A stretch of DNA of 51,083 nt, taken from assembly GCA_021202155.1 (NCBI GenBank), contig JAJQDP010000019.1, forward strand, positions 1-51,083, written 5' to 3'. Below are positions 35,798-44,228 of the stretch, in pieces. How positions within the stretch are numbered: the stretch's first letter is position 1; every line of letters begins with the position of its first letter. Both the position numbers and the translations under genes were made by a program. Source of the stretch: Oscillospiraceae bacterium (lineage in GTDB: Bacteria > Bacillota > Clostridia > Oscillospirales > Ruminococcaceae). Below the pieces are notes generated by a model that saw only the letters and a program-made list of their open reading frames with translations, had not been told where the DNA came from and searched no databases.

Positions 35798-36010
35798 TCA
35801 AACCATGATTTTTCTTGCCAGCTCTTCGTTTATCGCGATTCTGGAATCTTTGATGTTGACTATGACGTTGCCGCCCATAACGGTTACAATCGATATGACC
35901 GCACCCGGTACAAATCCCAGGTCTTCAAGATGAGATTTTACGTCCGGAACGCCGTTTACCTTTTTTATTACACATTCTTCCCCGACATCTGCCATCGGCA
36001 AAGGAATCAT
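35798..36010 (-). CDS. FeoA family protein 2
   Basis: 70 residues from ATG 36010, chosen for the AGAGGTG in front; the frame opens at 36040 without a ribosome site. Divergent FeoA: VGEECVIKKVNGVPDVKSHLEDLGFVPGAVISIV and RIAINEELARKIMV. Two FeoA genes ahead of one FeoB are common in Clostridia. First gene of the feo operon. Confidence 0.9.
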   Translation of the reverse strand: MIPLPMADVGEECVIKKVNGVPDVKSHLEDLGFVPGAVISIVTVMGGNVIVNIKDSRIAINEELARKIMV

Positions 36011-36054
36011 ATATTTCACCTCTTGTTGTGATCTCCACATAAAACGAATTTAGA

Positions 36055-36072
36055 GGTTAGCTCAAGCTAACC
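36055..36072. promoter_or_regulatory. DtxR-type operator candidate 1, feo promoter
   Basis: GGTTAGCTCAAGCTAACC, a nearly perfect palindrome, lies just downstream of the feo -10 (minus strand), where a bound repressor would block initiation. Confidence 0.8.
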
Positions 36073-36082
36073 ATTCTTATAT

Positions 36083-36111
36083 AGAATAGCGCATTTCCGA
36101 GCTTTTGTCAA
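36083..36111 (-). promoter_or_regulatory. Promoter of the feo operon
   Basis: Minus strand TTGACA (36106-36111), 17-bp spacer, TATTCT (36083-36088). Confidence 0.8.
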
Positions 36112-36155
36112 TATCTTTTTCGCAATTTTTTCACATTTGTCAGGTTTGACAATAG

Positions 36156-36171
36156 GTTAGTGGAAGCTAAC
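36156..36171. promoter_or_regulatory. DtxR-type operator candidate 2
   Basis: GTTAGTGGAAGCTAAC between the feo promoter and the regulator promoter, TTAG-N6-CTAA spacing as in the other two sites. Confidence 0.65.
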
Positions 36172-36217
36172 AGCAAAATTGTGCATAATTTTTGAGAGAC
36201 AAAAATTCATCTTCCAC

Positions 36218-36246
36218 TTGCATTTTTCGCTCTGTAATGCTATTAT
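36218..36246 (+). promoter_or_regulatory. Promoter of the DtxR-family gene
   Basis: TTGCAT 36218-36223, 17-bp spacer, TATTAT 36241-36246; AAGGAGGAG precedes ATG 36303. Confidence 0.75.
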
Positions 36247-36302
36247 AGATGTATAACCTATAACCGATAATAAAGTACGATTTTTACGAAGGAGGAGCTA
36301 AC

Positions 36303-36689
36303 ATGCATCTTGCAGAGTCAGGTGAAATGTATCTTGAGACTATATATATACTCTCGCATCAGAAAGGATATGTGCGTTCGCTGGATGTCGCCGAATATAT
36401 GGGATTTTCAAAACCAAGCGTAAGCCGTGCAGTCGGGCTTCTCAAAAACGGAATGTATATTACTGTCGACAAGGATGGCTATCTGTCTCTCACAGATGCC
36501 GGACTTGAGGTCGCCGAGAAAATATACGAGCGGCACACTGTACTTACAAAAATTCTCGTCAAGCTTGGCGTTGACGAGGAAACCGCGCAGAACGATGCCT
36601 GCAAGATGGAACACGACATCAGCGACACATCATTTGCGGCAATCAAAAAATTCGCCGCCGGATATGGAATCACAGGCATTGAGTGGTAA
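36303..36689 (+). CDS. DtxR/MntR-family metal-dependent repressor
   Basis: 128 residues. Winged helix at the N-terminus (SGEMYLETIYILS, VRSLDVAEYMGFSKPSVSRAVGLLKNG, LTDAGLEVAEKIYERH) and the metal-binding and dimerisation helices (DACKMEHDIS). No SH3-like third domain, so it has the size of MntR/IdeR-short types. Divergent from feo with three palindromes in the region, so it is inferred to repress feo when Fe(II) is abundant. Mn(II) as co-repressor cannot be excluded. Confidence 0.92.
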   Translation: MHLAESGEMYLETIYILSHQKGYVRSLDVAEYMGFSKPSVSRAVGLLKNGMYITVDKDGYLSLTDAGLEVAEKIYERHTVLTKILVKLGVDEETAQNDACKMEHDISDTSFAAIKKFAAGYGITGIEW

Positions 36690-36716
36690 GCCTACAACCC
36701 AAAATCAATAAAAATT

Positions 36717-36738
36717 GTCCCGCTTCACAACGGGACAT
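36717..36738. terminator. Hairpin between DtxR-family gene and MFS gene
   Basis: TGTCCCG pairs with CGGGACA. The tail on the plus strand is not T-rich, while the minus strand reads AATTTTTATT, so orientation is wrong for the plus genes; it may be a partial terminator or mRNA-stabilising hairpin. Confidence 0.4.
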
Positions 36739-36767
36739 AACTATGTATACAAGCAGGGAGATTATTT

Positions 36768-37964
36768 ATGAAGCTTAGCTACAAAAATACAATTTACTGT
36801 TCGTACGTCGGCTACATAACTCAGGCGGTGGTAAACCTTTTTGCACCGCTTCTTTTTGTGACCTTCAGCAGTGAATTCGGAATATCTGTCAGCCAGATAA
36901 CACTTATCACAACGCTTAATTTTCTCACTCAGCTCATAGTGGATTTGCTGAGTACAAAAATTATAGATAAGCTTGGCTACAGAGTCTGCATCGTAGCGGC
37001 GCATGTCTTTTCAGCAGTGGGACTCGTCATGCTTGCAGTATTGCCGACAATTCTTCCGAGTGCTTATGCGGGGCTTCTCATATCGGTCATAGTCTATGCC
37101 GTCGGCGGGGGACTGATAGAAGTTCTGATAAGCCCGATAGTTGAAGCGTGCCCGACGGACGACAAGGCGTCCGCAATGAGTCTCCTTCACTCGTTCTACT
37201 GCTGGGGAGCGGTTCTGGTAATACTCGTTTCAACGATATTTTTCAGCGTTTTCGGGATAGAAAACTGGCGGATAATGAGCTGTATCTGGGCAGTTCTCCC
37301 TGCCTTAAATGCGTTCATGTTCACACGTGTTCCGATTGAAACACTGACAGAGGACGGAAGCTCGATGAAAATCCGTGAGCTCTTCTCTTCAAAGGCTTTC
37401 ATACTCTTTATAATAATGATCCTTTGTGCCGGCGCAAGTGAGCTTGCGATGAGCCAGTGGTCGTCGGCGTTCGCAGAAAGCGGACTCGGGGTCTCGAAGG
37501 CTATGGGAGACTTAGCCGGACCGTGCCTGTTCGCTATACTCATGGGAATTGAAAGAGTTATAAACTCGAAGATTTCGCACAAGATTGATATACTCCCGGT
37601 CATGATTGGAAGCGCGACCCTCTGTGTGATTGCGTATCTTCTTACAGTTCTTTCACCTCTGCCACTTCTTTCGCTCTTGGGCTGTGCATTGTGCGGGTTC
37701 TCTGTCGGAGTCATGTGGCCCGGAGTCTTCAGCCTTGCATCTGCCAAGTTCCCAAAGGGCGGAACTGCACTGTTTGCTCTTTTAGCATTCGCCGGAGATG
37801 TCGGATGCACGAGCGGACCCACACTTGTCGGCTTTGTATCTGGTCTCAACGGCGACAGCTTGAAATCCGGGCTTTCCGCCGCAATGATTTTCCCGATAGT
37901 GCTCATAGTCTGCTGTTTTGTTTTCCTCAAGATCCGCAGTAAGCCTGAAAAAGTCAGCAGTTAA
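36768..37964 (+). CDS. Major facilitator superfamily transporter
   Basis: 398 residues with twelve predicted helices. IDKLGYRVCIVAAH between helices 2 and 3 is the MFS loop motif; the layout recalls sugar-type MFS proteins such as FucP-like ones (SMSLLHSFYCWGAV, CGFSVGVMWPGVFSLASAKFP). Substrate not assignable. GGGAG lies 7 bases before ATG 36768. Its last codons overlap those of the convergent hydrolase gene by 11 bp. Confidence 0.85.
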   Translation: MKLSYKNTIYCSYVGYITQAVVNLFAPLLFVTFSSEFGISVSQITLITTLNFLTQLIVDLLSTKIIDKLGYRVCIVAAHVFSAVGLVMLAVLPTILPSAYAGLLISVIVYAVGGGLIEVLISPIVEACPTDDKASAMSLLHSFYCWGAVLVILVSTIFFSVFGIENWRIMSCIWAVLPALNAFMFTRVPIETLTEDGSSMKIRELFSSKAFILFIIMILCAGASELAMSQWSSAFAESGLGVSKAMGDLAGPCLFAILMGIERVINSKISHKIDILPVMIGSATLCVIAYLLTVLSPLPLLSLLGCALCGFSVGVMWPGVFSLASAKFPKGGTALFALLAFAGDVGCTSGPTLVGFVSGLNGDSLKSGLSAAMIFPIVLIVCCFVFLKIRSKPEKVSS

Positions 37965-38946
37965 CTGTTATTTTTTCGGAAAGGAAGCTCATGCCCTCAT
38001 CCATTAGAAATTGCATAGCTTCTCCGCTTGGCATGTGTCCCGAGTCCGGAATCACTTTGAACCGGATATTCTCGTTCGGACATTCGCTGAGATAATCCCT
38101 GATTGTATTGGTAGATGTAACAAGGTCGGAGCTTCCCTGCACGATGAGGTAGGGGAGTTCTATTTTTGCAAGAGTGTTCCTCATGTCGATGTCCATTAGC
38201 TGACGGATAATTATAGGCTTGCGGTGCGTGCCGTTGTCGAAGACAGCCCTGAAGTCCTTGAGATGATAGTCGGGACTCGTCAGCATTCCCACGACAAACT
38301 TTCCGACAGGAGTTTTTCCGCCGTTCGGATTGTGATAGCCGTCGGTGCACTTTTTGATGAGGTTTCCCATGTCGCCAATGTCAGAATCAGTTCTCGGAAC
38401 AGTGCTCTTCTTCACCCTTTCGTACGCTTCAAGCTCACTTTTATTCATTTCTGACACGTTCTTTTCAAGTGCTGAGAAAACCTCGTCGTTGAAGAAAAGC
38501 TCTTTGGTTATCTGACCGTACACCATGACTTTGTCAAGTAATTCTGGAACTTCAACAGCACATCTTGCCGCTAAGACCGAACCCCAGGAAACGCCGAAGA
38601 GGCAAATCTTGTTGTCGGGATAGTCGTTGTGGAGAGCTTTTATCAAATCTAAAGCCATATTGACGTAGCTTTCAATGCAGATGGAATCGTCAAGCTCAGT
38701 GTCGTTGATTCCGCAACCGAGCTGATCCCAGTAGACCATGGTGCATTTTTCTTCAAGGTCAGGGAAAAGCCCACTACAGCCCTCGCCGAATGGAATCGGG
38801 TTACCGGGACCGCCATGAAGATATATAACAAGCGGGTTGTCCGCTTTCTTTCCTTCTATAAGAACCTTCTGCTCATATCCTCCAAGCATGTATGTCTTGT
38901 GCTCAACGGTTTCACAGCTTTCTATAAACTTTTTTCGACTGCTCAT
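37954..38946 (-). CDS. Alpha/beta hydrolase, prolyl iminopeptidase (S33)-like
   Basis: 330 residues, cytoplasmic. Oxyanion motif LHGGPGNP, nucleophile elbow GVSWGS, acidic region QGSSDLVTS and catalytic histidine in DSGHMPS. HGGPG is typical of the S33 proline iminopeptidase group, but such sequences also include esterases. Single gene with its own promoter, convergent with the MFS gene and divergent from GH130. Confidence 0.85.
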   Translation of the reverse strand: MSSRKKFIESCETVEHKTYMLGGYEQKVLIEGKKADNPLVIYLHGGPGNPIPFGEGCSGLFPDLEEKCTMVYWDQLGCGINDTELDDSICIESYVNMALDLIKALHNDYPDNKICLFGVSWGSVLAARCAVEVPELLDKVMVYGQITKELFFNDEVFSALEKNVSEMNKSELEAYERVKKSTVPRTDSDIGDMGNLIKKCTDGYHNPNGGKTPVGKFVVGMLTSPDYHLKDFRAVFDNGTHRKPIIIRQLMDIDMRNTLAKIELPYLIVQGSSDLVTSTNTIRDYLSECPNENIRFKVIPDSGHMPSGEAMQFLMDEGMSFLSEKITVNC

Positions 38947-38997
38947 TCTTGAGAGTACTCCCTTCTGAATCTCGCAATTTTTGTGACGCTGTCATCA

Positions 38998-39026
38998 AAT
39001 TTAACATAGATTGTCCTCAAAGTCAA
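38998..39026 (-). promoter_or_regulatory. Promoter of the S33-like hydrolase
   Basis: Minus strand TTGACT (39021-39026), 17-bp spacer, TAAATT (38998-39003). Confidence 0.6.
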
Positions 39027-39075
39027 GCCTTTCAGTGTGCTATCTGACGATTCAAAAGAAAATGATAATCACCCC

Positions 39076-39104
39076 TTGCAATGTTAAAAGGGCTGTGATA
39101 TAAT
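39076..39104 (+). promoter_or_regulatory. Promoter of GH130 gene
   Basis: TTGCAA 39076-39081, 17-bp spacer, TATAAT 39099-39104. Confidence 0.75.
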
Positions 39105-39167
39105 AATTTTGCAGAAGCCCGAACGGGATATAAATTCTGAAATCAGACCGAAAGGACAGACTAAAAA

Positions 39168-40193
39168 ATGGACAAGGTAAAGATTATAAACGGCGAGAAT
39201 CTTCCCAATATTCCTTGGCAGGACAAGCCGGAAAACTACAATCTCCCCGTGTGGAGATACACAGAAAATCCTATCATCGGAAGAAATCCGATTGAAGGAA
39301 TTGCAAGAATATTCAACAGCTCCGTAGTTACCTACGGCGGACGCTTTGTCGGCGTATTCAGAGCCGAATCAATCAATGGCGTTCCGTTCCTCTATCTCGG
39401 CTATAGCGACGACGCTATCCACTGGGAATTCGAGAAGGACAGAATCAACTTTGTGGACGAGGAAGGGAAGCCCTTCATGCCTGCATACATGTATGACCCG
39501 AGACTCCTTAAGATTGAGGACACCTTCTACATGATCTGGTGTCAGGACGGTTACGGCGCAACCCTCGGTATTGCCAAGACCACCGACTTCAAGAAGTTCG
39601 TAAGAATCGAGAATCCCTTCCTTCCGTTCAACAGAAACGGCGTTCTCTTCCCGAGAAAGATCAACGGCAAGTACATGCTTCTTTCCCGTCCGAGCGACTC
39701 CGGTCACACTCCTTTCGGCGACATTTTCCTCTCCGAGAGCTATGATATGGAATACTGGGGACATCATCGCCATGTAATGGGCATCTCCTACAACAACTGG
39801 TGGGAGGGAACCAAGATCGGCGCGGGCGCAGTCCCGATTGAGACCTCTGAGGGCTGGCTTCTCATCTACCATGGCGTTGCCAACACCTGCAACGGATTCG
39901 TATACTCTATCGGCGGAGCAATCCTTGACATCAACGAGCCTTCCAAGGTTCTCCATCGTTGCTCTACTTATCTTCTCACTCCCGAGGAGTGGTATGAAGA
40001 GAGAGGCTTCGTTCCGAACGTTGCATTCCCGTGCGCTACACTTCAGGATGCTGAGACCGGCAAGATGGCTATTTACTATGGTTGTGCTGACAGCTATGTA
40101 GGACTTGCTTTCACTCAGGTTGATGAGCTTGTCAAGTACATCATCGACCACGACAACGCCGGACCTGCTGAGCTTGAAATCGGAAGAAGATAA
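39168..40193 (+). CDS. GH130 beta-mannoside phosphorylase
   Basis: 341 residues, no signal peptide, five-bladed propeller family. Motifs RYTENPIIGRNP, YDPRLLKIED (Asp110, candidate catalytic acid), NRNGVLFPRKINGKYMLLSRPSD, GHTPFGDIF, GAGAVPIETSEGWLLIYHG and NVAFPCAT fit cytoplasmic mannosyl phosphorylases, nearest by eye to GH130 subfamily 2 (beta-1,4-manno-oligosaccharide phosphorylase). It would release mannose 1-phosphate from imported mannosides. It lies alone between its promoter and terminator, and no mannanase or epimerase is near, so substrate assignment is inferred. Confidence 0.9.
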   Translation: MDKVKIINGENLPNIPWQDKPENYNLPVWRYTENPIIGRNPIEGIARIFNSSVVTYGGRFVGVFRAESINGVPFLYLGYSDDAIHWEFEKDRINFVDEEGKPFMPAYMYDPRLLKIEDTFYMIWCQDGYGATLGIAKTTDFKKFVRIENPFLPFNRNGVLFPRKINGKYMLLSRPSDSGHTPFGDIFLSESYDMEYWGHHRHVMGISYNNWWEGTKIGAGAVPIETSEGWLLIYHGVANTCNGFVYSIGGAILDINEPSKVLHRCSTYLLTPEEWYEERGFVPNVAFPCATLQDAETGKMAIYYGCADSYVGLAFTQVDELVKYIIDHDNAGPAELEIGRR

Positions 40194-40206
40194 TTTTTAT
40201 ATGGCT

Positions 40207-40250
40207 GAAAACGTCGCTTTCAATTTGAGGGCGGCGTTTTCGTAAAAAAA
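40207..40250 (+). terminator. Terminator of GH130 gene
   Basis: GAAAACGTCGC (40207-40217) pairs with GCGGCGTTTTC (40231-40241), the TTTTC being part of the stem; the following run is A-rich, so termination efficiency is uncertain. Confidence 0.6.
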
Positions 40251-40363
40251 TTATACACTGAGATGAATACCTGAACGTTATTGGGAATACTATCCTTGAT
40301 GCTCTGATGCAAAGTGTTTGAAGACATATGCTCATTTGTATCTGAAAATGTCGAAAAAACATC

Positions 40364-40392
40364 TTTACAAACAAGAATGTATATGGTATAAT
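40364..40392 (+). promoter_or_regulatory. Promoter of the GHKL ATPase gene
   Basis: TTTACA 40364-40369, 17-bp spacer, TATAAT 40387-40392. Confidence 0.75.
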
Positions 40393-40445
40393 ATGAACCA
40401 ATTTGGGACACAACTGATGTGCAAGATTATATGGATGGTGTCATT

Positions 40446-41186
40446 ATGGAAGAAACTTTAAAGCTTAACAAACACGAATGTACAGTTATAAGAAGCAATC
40501 TTATGGAAGTAGTTTCCTGTGCTGAGCGGCTTGAGCTTGCTCTTGAGGATGCTGACGTTTACGAGGAAATGGGCACAGTGAGGACGATTGTAGATTCCTG
40601 CTACAAGGTTCTCTCCGCTGTAATCAACGCCGAGGAAATGGCGAAGCTTGACGAGTACAAACCGTCTGTCTTCTGCCTGTCCGATCTTGTATTGGACATG
40701 GTCAACGTCTGCCGCTCCAAGCTCAGAAAAACAGACATCACAATCAATACCGAGGTTGAAGACCTTGTCTATGTTGAAGCTGACGCCGACAGGCTTACCT
40801 CATGCCTCATGAATCTTATAGTAAACGCTATCAATAATGTTGACCGTGACAGTGGCGAAATCAACATCAAAATATCGAAGCTCAGCGGTTCCGCTTCTAT
40901 AGTTGTGTCTGATAATGGCTACGGCGCAGACCCCGAGGAAATCGAGGAGTGTCTTTCTGACGAGGAAAGTAACACCGGTCTGGCTGTTGTAGGCAAGTTC
41001 TGCCGTGAAGCGGATACAAATATTGTCGTTGACGAAGCAGTTGATGGCGGTATGCTGTTCTCCTTCCGCCTTCCTCTTGCAAAGCCGGGAGAAGTCACCT
41101 TCAAATCCCGCAAATCCTTCATTACCCATGAGTCCTTCTCGCCTGTTCGGGTTTACCTCGCAAAGGTTAAGGATTATGAAGAGTGA
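40446..41186 (+). CDS. Soluble GHKL (histidine-kinase-like) ATPase without phospho-acceptor
   Basis: About 246 residues from ATG 40446 (alternatives 40431 or GTG 40419; all have weak ribosome sites). No membrane helix or sensor domain. A helical N-terminal part (residues ~1-75) resembles a DHp bundle but lacks the H-box His-Glu/Asp-Pro pattern (YKVLSAVINAEEM). The ATPase part has N-box NLIVNAINNV, G1 DNGYGA and a degenerate G2 (NTGLAVVG). It could be a pseudokinase, an anti-sigma-type regulator or a His-phosphotransfer-free ATPase. No response regulator adjoins. Terminator downstream. Confidence 0.75.
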   Translation: MEETLKLNKHECTVIRSNLMEVVSCAERLELALEDADVYEEMGTVRTIVDSCYKVLSAVINAEEMAKLDEYKPSVFCLSDLVLDMVNVCRSKLRKTDITINTEVEDLVYVEADADRLTSCLMNLIVNAINNVDRDSGEINIKISKLSGSASIVVSDNGYGADPEEIEECLSDEESNTGLAVVGKFCREADTNIVVDEAVDGGMLFSFRLPLAKPGEVTFKSRKSFITHESFSPVRVYLAKVKDYEE

Positions 41187-41230
41187 TGTGATACGTATCC
41201 CTTTTGAATATTTAGCCATCCATTGATATG

Positions 41231-41265
41231 AAGCTCCCTGTTTTGCAGGTGGGCTTTTATTTTTA
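41231..41265 (+). terminator. Terminator of the GHKL ATPase gene
   Basis: AAGCTCCCTG pairs with CAGGTGGGCTT round a TTTTG loop, followed by TTATTTTT. Confidence 0.75.
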
Positions 41266-41916
41266 GTTCAAAATTCAAAGTCCGATAATACTATCACGGC
41301 GACATTGACGGACAGTTCGACCACAGTTTCAGTCTCCGATTATTCGGTTTATCAATACTGCGAGGCGGCGATAACAAGTGACGAATCAGACGAACTTTAT
41401 GCCGTGAAAGACCTCTGCGAAGCGGTGCTTGTTTACGGCTATTATGCTGAGATTTACGCGGGCGAGGAGAACAGCACTCTGCCCGGCAATCTGACCACAA
41501 TATTGGGCAGTGACTGGCTCACCACCAACGATGTCGTCACCTGGGACAATCCCGAAATCGAAGCTATCAGCTCTGACCCGGATGTCACGAAGTATCTCGC
41601 CCTCGACAGCAACGGCATTTACGTCATATTTGAGGTAACAGATACCGCAAGCACCTACACTGTTAACGGCGAGACGCTTGAAGTCAAGTACGATAATGGC
41701 ACATACTATATCGAATACAGAGTTCCCGCCAAGGAAATGTCCAAAGCTTTCACCGTGTACATCGAAGACAAGGTCTATGATACCTACAGCGTATACACAT
41801 ACGTCAGCAACATAATCAGTAGTTACAACGCTGAAAACGCGGAAGCCGTCAAGAACCTCTGCAAAGCCATCTACTTCTACGGCGAAGAGTCAGCGGCGTT
41901 CAGCGGATGGAGGTAG
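41251..41916 (+). pseudogene. 5'-truncated remnant of a surface protein related to the beta-helix gene
   Basis: An open frame enters without a start codon, ribosome site or signal peptide (only TTG 41305) and runs to TAG 41914-41916. The protein begins with SKSDNTITATLTDSSTTVSV and contains YQYCEAAITS, LCEAVLVYGYYAEIYAG and a C-terminal NLCKAIYFYGEESAAF, which parallel ITAQIM, LLNAMLNFGYYTEQYYG and NLVKAMYLYNQAANTY in the next gene. It is therefore the C-terminal half of a paralogue whose 5' part was lost, joined directly behind a terminator. Confidence 0.7.
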
Positions 41917-41974
41917 GCGACCCTTGTCCCTCAAAAATTTTTTAAAAAATCCCCACATTTTTTTGAAAAACCCC

Positions 41975-42003
41975 TTGACAACCCCCACGATGAGGTGTAT
42001 AAT
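41975..42003 (+). promoter_or_regulatory. Promoter of the beta-helix protein gene
   Basis: TTGACA 41975-41980, 17-bp spacer, TATAAT 41998-42003, both perfect. Transcription would start near 42010. Confidence 0.88.
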
Positions 42004-42009
42004 GTAACC

Positions 42010-42202
42010 ATGTGGTGGAAGGGCATATCAAAACCATACCACATTATTCATTGCGGGGGGTACTGGTTCCCCGGCGCGGAATTTTTTCGAGCCTTCTGGA
42101 ACTCATACCCACATCAAACCTCCGACACTATTTTAAACAAGTGCATCGGGGGATTTTTCATCTATATTTTCCTCCTTTGCAAAATCTAAGGAGGAATTTT
42201 TT
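42010..42202 (+). promoter_or_regulatory. Long structured leader with sequestered Shine-Dalgarno
   Basis: About 190 nt without a convincing ORF. A first hairpin pairs ATGTGGT with ACCACAT (~42008-42043); a second pairs GGGG with CCCC (~42056-42074). Directly before the gene, TTCCTCCTT (42169-42177) is perfectly complementary to AAGGAGGAA (42188-42196), which contains the ribosome site, and six T follow. The element can act as ribosome block, terminator or both. Confidence 0.65.
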
Positions 42203-44065
42203 ATGGCAAAAAGGCTTTTGTGCGTTGTCCTCAGCCTGCTGATGATAATCGCAGTTTTGCCGACGGGGGTTGTGGCGGATGAGACGTACACAGAATGGTC
42301 AACCACAGACTCGCTTCCTACGAGTGGAACTTATAAGTTGGTGACTAACGTAAACGTTTCATCCCAATACAAACTGACGGGTAATTTGACGTTGGATCTA
42401 AACGGTTATACTATCACTTATACAGCTTCTTCAGGAGAGAGTTTATTTTATAATAAGAGTTATGTTTTTACTGTTGAAGATAGTTCTGAGCTTGGCTCTG
42501 GCTCAATTGTTGTAGCTGAAACATCTTATTCTGGAGTTTATCTGCTGGAAACATATGGTGGTACTGTAAATATTAATGGCGGAACTCTTTCATTAAAATC
42601 TTCCTCGGGTTCTTATTACTGTATACAAGTTAGCGGTAGCGCAATATTAAACGTAAATGGCGGAGTCGTTGAAAGCGCATGTGGAAATGGTGCTGCTATA
42701 TACATGGTGCAATCGGCAACGGGTTCTATAAATATCAGTGGAAGTGCTCAAGTTACTAATAGTGGAAGTTCTGGAAGTGCAATATACTTCAATAGCAGTA
42801 GTGGTACGCTCACTATTTCCGGTGATGCGACTGTATCTAATTCCGGCGCAAATGGATCTGCAATTTATATGGGCAAATCCGGAACTGTGAACATCGAGGG
42901 CAATGCTACGGTTAGCAATACAGGAACAACAACAGCCTGCGCTTTATACATTAACAGATCTTCTACTGTGACTTTAAATATTTCAGGAAATGTAACTGTC
43001 TACAGTGCTCGGACGGCTGGTTGCATTTATTTAGGAGGTTCTAGTAGTACCTCTGCAAGCATTAGCATTAGTGGCGGAACTTTTAACAGCACAAGTTTTC
43101 AGAGCTATTTGACTACTAATGCCAGTTATGTTGATAATGGCGACGGAACATACACTGTTTCTACACCTGCCACCCCCGCCTTCTACGGCAAAAACATCGT
43201 CTTAGCCGGCGAAATCGGGGTTAAGTTCTACGTTGACTTTACAGACGTTGAGAATCCTGAGGATTATAGCGTTAAGTTTACGGTTGATGGCAAAGATGCT
43301 GGAAAGGTTGCATTTAACGCTACAGAGAATTTCGGCGCATATACTACTGAGGGAATTTACTACTTCCAGTGTGATGTAGCGTGCTGGGAGATGGGAGCAA
43401 AGATAACTGCTCAGATCATGAATGGAACAGAAGAAGTCGGAGAAGCGATTGAGTATTCTGTATCGGAGTATGTATCGAATAGGAAGAGCAATTCCTCAAA
43501 TGCGAATTTTGTAAGTCTTTTGAATGCGATGCTCAACTTCGGCTACTACACCGAGCAGTACTATGGTAGTACAGTTGGTACTCTTTCTGGAACTACTTTG
43601 AGTTCAAGTGTCGTTACTACAGACATGTCAGGTGAATTTGATCTCAGCGGATATGCGGCTACTTTGTCTGAAAGCAATAGTTTGGACGTTAGGGCGGGAC
43701 TTGTGCTTGACACGATTGTTGAGCTCAGGTTCTATGTACCAACAAGTGAATCAACAACTTACACTGTTAAAATTGATGGCACAGTGGTACAGTCATCCGG
43801 AACGTATACATCTGGTGATGTAACCTATAATTACTATACAACAGATGCGAATACTTTGGTTCAGAACTGGGATTATGGACACAGTATTGAAGTCACTGAT
43901 TCTGAGGGAACTGTAGTATATTCAGCGACCGGTTATAGCGTAATGAGCTATGCGAATACAGTACTGACTGAAAGCGCATACAGTAGTTATACTGACCTTC
44001 AGAATCTTGTAAAGGCAATGTATCTTTACAATCAAGCCGCAAATACATATCTCGGTTTAAACTGA
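42203..44065 (+). CDS. Secreted right-handed beta-helix surface protein
   Basis: 620 residues. Signal peptide 1-25 (LLCVVLSLLMIIAVLPTGVVA). Residues ~35-320 are short Ser/Gly/Asn-rich beta repeats (VNINGGTLSLKS, LNVNGGVVES, INISGSAQVTNSG, LTISGDATVSNSG, VNIEGNATVSNTG), as in pectate-lyase-like helices. Two C-terminal beta domains (~330-430 and ~430-620) recur in the remnant upstream. No anchor motif is visible, so it is secreted or bound noncovalently. The helix part uses more T-ending codons than the neighbours, hinting at a different origin. Function unknown; adhesin or glycan-binding protein is possible. Confidence 0.8.
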   Translation: MAKRLLCVVLSLLMIIAVLPTGVVADETYTEWSTTDSLPTSGTYKLVTNVNVSSQYKLTGNLTLDLNGYTITYTASSGESLFYNKSYVFTVEDSSELGSGSIVVAETSYSGVYLLETYGGTVNINGGTLSLKSSSGSYYCIQVSGSAILNVNGGVVESACGNGAAIYMVQSATGSINISGSAQVTNSGSSGSAIYFNSSSGTLTISGDATVSNSGANGSAIYMGKSGTVNIEGNATVSNTGTTTACALYINRSSTVTLNISGNVTVYSARTAGCIYLGGSSSTSASISISGGTFNSTSFQSYLTTNASYVDNGDGTYTVSTPATPAFYGKNIVLAGEIGVKFYVDFTDVENPEDYSVKFTVDGKDAGKVAFNATENFGAYTTEGIYYFQCDVACWEMGAKITAQIMNGTEEVGEAIEYSVSEYVSNRKSNSSNANFVSLLNAMLNFGYYTEQYYGSTVGTLSGTTLSSSVVTTDMSGEFDLSGYAATLSESNSLDVRAGLVLDTIVELRFYVPTSESTTYTVKIDGTVVQSSGTYTSGDVTYNYYTTDANTLVQNWDYGHSIEVTDSEGTVVYSATGYSVMSYANTVLTESAYSSYTDLQNLVKAMYLYNQAANTYLGLN

Positions 44066-44083
44066 TGAGAGGAGATAATGAAA

Positions 44084-44209
44084 ATGAGTAATTATGAAGA
44101 ACACAAGTTTGTGATTGTTAGTTTTACTGAATCAGATTTCTATGTTTTGACAAAAGATTTTGTCAGCGGTGAAATAACAGATGATGATGAAATGGATAAT
44201 ATGGGCTAA
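44084..44209 (+). CDS. 41-residue acidic small protein
   Basis: Begins MSNYEEHKFVIVSFTESD and ends GEITDDDEMDNMG. ATG 44084 is nine bases after AGGAG; ATG 44078 is too close to it. It lies 18 bp after the beta-helix gene and before their shared terminator, so it is in that operon. No family recognised. The hydrophobic core and acidic tail would suit a small chaperone or a modified-peptide precursor, but no modifying enzyme adjoins. Confidence 0.55.
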   Translation: MSNYEEHKFVIVSFTESDFYVLTKDFVSGEITDDDEMDNMG

Positions 44210-44228
44210 TAATTTGGCAACAGCATCA

